In this document: positions 61,065 to 64,000 of the stretch, in pieces
Layout of the letters: each line of letters opens with the position of its first letter
Position numbering within the stretch: the first letter of the stretch is position 1
Source of the DNA: Thuidium tamariscinum
Lineage: Eukaryota > Streptophyta > Bryopsida > Hypnales > Thuidiaceae
DNA: 64,000 nucleotides
Direction: 5' to 3'
NCBI GenBank assembly: GCA_947034885.2
Contig: OZ019759.1
Span: 11,658,501-11,722,500 of the forward strand
Program-made: the position numbers and the translations under genes
Notes under the pieces: model-generated
The model's input: the letters and a program-made list of their open reading frames with translations, nothing else
Told to the model about the DNA's origin: nothing
Database searches by the model: none

Positions 61065-63961
61065 AATAGGTCGAGCCGAGCTATATAGTGAACCCATTAG
61101 AAGAAAAAACTTCCAATTCATATTTTATTGAAAAAGGAGTCCATCTCATCACAGTCTAAAAACACAAAAACCTACGACTAATTTAGGTCGGGCTGATCTA
61201 AAATGGCAAATAAGACAATATTGCCACAAAATAACGAAGGATGAAAGATGAAAGGAAATATAGAACTAGCAAGGAGCCCCTATCTCAGAGTACTTGAATG
61301 CCTAACCGATTCCATCAATCTATTGTACTCCCTACGGTTTCTCTCATCGCAAAGCATTCGGTGCTCCAATTTCCCTGAACTATTTTCCCGAAAACTCTTA
61401 ATGCCGTCTTTGCGAGCAAGATGAAGGCGTTGGAACCAAGGAAGGAGGTTTTCCATGAGAAAGGTGTCCCTCAGACCATTTCCCTTGTTGGTCCACGTGT
61501 CCGGCAGAACCACATTCTCTGGTCTGTTCAAAATGTGCTTCACCGGACTGTTGTCAACCATGACTGTGTTAGCACTAGTGAACTTCCCTCGATGATTACT
61601 AAAAAGTTGATTTAGGTCCTTCAAGAATAGCTCCTTAGTTGTTCTCGGTTCCTTGAACGTCGTGAGGTACCCATTGTTTTCCCGGCATTTCAGTGTGGTG
61701 CACGAGTTCTGCCCGAGTATAAAATCTGGAAATTGTAAACCCTCAAAAAGGAAAAGACAAATTTCCTCAACCGTGGGCTTCTTCATGGAGCTCCACACCG
61801 AGACGTGTGCAATGGAAGATAATTGCCGCAAGAATTCTGCACAGTTCGGACGTACATACACTAGCTTTGGTCCCACCAGTGCAGGATGAGTAGCCGAATG
61901 CGTCTGCCTAGCATAACGCACTGACTTTGCCCAAGCCTTTGACTTTGCGTCTTTGGTTTTACAAAGGATCCCATTCAGGTCCATGATGACATTCAACCAC
62001 TTATCAAGCACCCTGGAACTCAATGGGACAGGGACATCCTCCGACGTTCCTCCATGATGACACGCAAGGTCTGATCCCTGCTATGAAACAGAGAAATGGC
62101 AGCCTAGTCACTATTGGTTTCTCATGATTGACCACTAACGATTCAAAAAACATAAAAAAAACCTTCTGCAGAAAAGAAAAGAGAACGAGAGGAAATTTTG
62201 CCATTCAAAAAATAAATTTTACAGCCACATTACACACTTGCATTGGCTGAACTATTATGACTTGATCAGCAACCACAGTTGCTGGCCTTGGGATCTCCAC
62301 CTCCAAGATGGCCGCGTCCGTGACTGGAAGTCCACCTAAAGTTGGAGACACTGCTTCCAGGGATTCAACTTCATCTGGAAAAGCTAGATTGTCCTTGTTG
62401 ATAGAATGTTCTTGTTCAGATGGCATTGACGAAAACAATTCAACAGATTTGTCTTTTTTAGATGGAGATGGAACAACGTCAAGATCATTGAAGGCATGTG
62501 CAACGTCTGCAGTTTTAAGTATTCCAGGAGACATAAAATGTAAGAAAGCCGTGTATTAATATCTCAAAATGAGTTCTATAGTACAAAATTGATTTTCAAA
62601 AATCAAAAAGAAGAACTCCATGGTTTGGATCCACTTGGAGATCTGTATAAAACCTCAGAAGCACAAATGCTATCATCCTCTTTGCCTACGTACAGACTAT
62701 CATACAACTTAGGTCGAGTCGACCTAAGATGCCAAGAAGCACATGAGAGTATCAGCTGGAGGCACCTGCGGACACATTTGTGGGATCCGAGGAAGGTTGC
62801 TCGTCCACTAACTCTACAGCGACTACATCAACCATTTCGCCTTCAATAACCTCTGGGGAGGCTGGTGGTTGTGTTGATGCTGGATTGATGTCCATGCCGG
62901 CTGCTTCAGTTTCAACTGCAGGAGGCGGTGGAGGAGTGTCCGGTGCAAGATCTAACGACGAAAGGGGTGGAGCCTCTGTAGCAGGTCCCTCTGAAACTAG
63001 CGATGTACTGAGAAGACCTTGCAATGCCAAATTGGAAGGCTCTGTGCTTGGAAGACTAAGCCCAAGGTCACTCATTGACCCGAATCCTGAACCTTGAATT
63101 GTCATTGGGCTACTACCTGCAGTGGGAAAAGTCCAAGATATAAGCCGAACACCTATCAAGTGGTTTACGACCACTTGTTGGAAGATCTTGGTCTGCGCAT
63201 CATTGTTAATCATAAAGGTCTTGATCTTGTCGAGCTGCTCGCTAGTTTGCACATGCAATGCTAGATTTTGAGCTCAATCCTTCTTCCTACTCTCCTTGAT
63301 CCTCAACAATTGGGTCTAGAGATCCGCTTCATCCTCATCGTCGTCGTCCCTTCTTCTCTTCTTCTGGGCTGCCCTAGGAACTGGTGTTGCAGCAACGGAC
63401 ATTTCCAGGGGTTGCCCTGAAGACGTAGATGAACCCCTGACACTCTGCGAGAGGTTCATCGGAGGTGTGTAGTGTTCTTCGTTCAACAGAGTTGGATCAA
63501 TGCCACGTGACTCTTTGTCCAAGATTTCGTCGTCACTGGACAACTCCTCCACCTTTGTCACTACTTTCTTGGACCTCGATGAAGGTGTCTTCGGCAGGTC
63601 CCAGGCGTACTTCTTCCGCCTTGAGGATGAGGGCATTGATCCTTTCAAAGGCTTGCGCGGATGGAATTCTTCGTCCACAAAATGTCCTTTCAAGAGGAAG
63701 TCATTCTTGTCGAGTGATTTGCCAAGCTCGACGATGTTAGTCCAGTCCTCCAACTCCTCAGATGCACCAACGGCGAAGACATTGTGGTTCGTCATCTGTA
63801 AGATGATACGCCAACAAATGTAATTAGAAAAATGAAAAGATAAGAACTCAAAGAAAGTAGAGCTGTAAAAATAGTGAGACATCTTAGGTCGACTCGACCT
63901 AAGTTGAGTACCCTAGCAGTCACAAATGGTAGTCGATCAGATAAGGTCGACTCGACCTAAA
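61065..63961. repeat. 21-base palindromes, TTAGGTCGA variant
   Basis: Copies at 61065-61085, 61182-61202, 62708-62728 (in the exon 1-2 intron), 63883-63903 and 63941-63961 (upstream of exon 1). The copies at 62708 and 63883 are perfect: arm CTTAGGTCGA, one free base, arm TCGACCTAAG. Confidence 0.85.
61280..63793 (-). pseudogene. FCP1/NIF-like phosphatase-domain gene (three exons)
   Basis: Exon 1 (63,793 to about 62,769) starts MTNHNVFAVGASEELEDW and is acidic and basic in turn. Stops TAG 63316 and TGA 63274 break it. It continues through VVVNHLIGVRLISWTFP and a Pro/Glu-rich part to a donor AG|GTGCCT. Exon 2 (about 62,511-62,239) is acidic and ends near VQPMQ|GTGTG. Exon 3 (about 62,079-61,280) has KWLNVIMDLNGILC, GPKLVYVRPNCAEFL, VSVWSSMKK and ANTVMVDNSPVKHILN. 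These match the FCP1/NIF HAD phosphatase fold in its plant DLNG form, with the first catalytic Asp kept and the second (normally D-x-D/T) replaced by Asn, and VDNSP in place of VDDSP. Loss of key acids makes catalysis doubtful. The true 5' end lies to the right of this exon. Confidence 0.65.
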
Positions 63962-64000
63962 TAGTTCTTATCCTGAGGGCACATGTAAGCTTGGAGCCGG

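Noticed and set aside
37859..63961. Regular palindromes as a CRISPR array
   Set aside because: Spacing is irregular, the sites lie in introns of eukaryotic-type genes, and there are no unique equal-length spacers or cas genes.

Overview
This window looks like repeat-dominated nuclear DNA of a land plant, probably a non-seed plant such as a bryophyte. That placement is an inference from the protein families and the AT-rich, intron-rich, transposon-rich style; no single marker proves it. I found no intact host gene with confidence. Nearly every long reading frame is a decayed transposon-type or multicopy gene in which the frame is kept over hundreds of codons but broken by stop codons. All joins below were made by eye.

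0-28.3 kb. Two long minus-strand genes, each about 1,100 codons, lie head to tail and have been shattered by later insertions. The first is a hAT-type transposase with BED finger, DUF659-like and hAT dimerisation regions and a long charged tail. It runs 14,661 to 4,074 and is split by two solo LTRs of one family (A 4,939-8,057, B 8,235-12,355). The second encodes a RING-H2-like protein. It runs 27,471 to 15,509 and is split by a hAT-type non-autonomous element (26,051-27,144) and by two related 3.7-kb elements carrying a gag-like frame (II 21,962-25,688; I 16,106-19,863). Target-site duplications support the insertions. Upstream are a tRNA-derived SINE with a CACTA-type MITE inside it.

28.3-40.6 kb. 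A third solo LTR (C, 28,592-32,605, perfect GTGAG duplication) splits a small unknown frame. A second SINE copy follows, then a decayed DUF7869-like gene (37,633 to 34,808). Its upstream non-coding DNA holds many copies of a 21-base palindrome and short tandem repeats.

40.8-47.5 kb. An AT-rich satellite of about 34 units of about 177 bp.

48-50.4 kb. A GC-richer island with a hairpin, an LRR (F-box/LRR-like) gene fragment and the C-terminal half of histone H2A with one intron. 50.4-54.8 kb is AT-rich and shows no gene.

54.8-64 kb. A plus-strand gene with a ParB-like motif (57,806-60,057) converges on a minus-strand gene with an FCP1/NIF-like DLNG phosphatase domain (63,793 to about 60,355). 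Both have the same 21-base palindromes in their introns and 5' non-coding DNA, as does the left edge of the window. This dispersed palindrome, found around three unrelated protein families and outside their coding exons, is the most unusual signal here.
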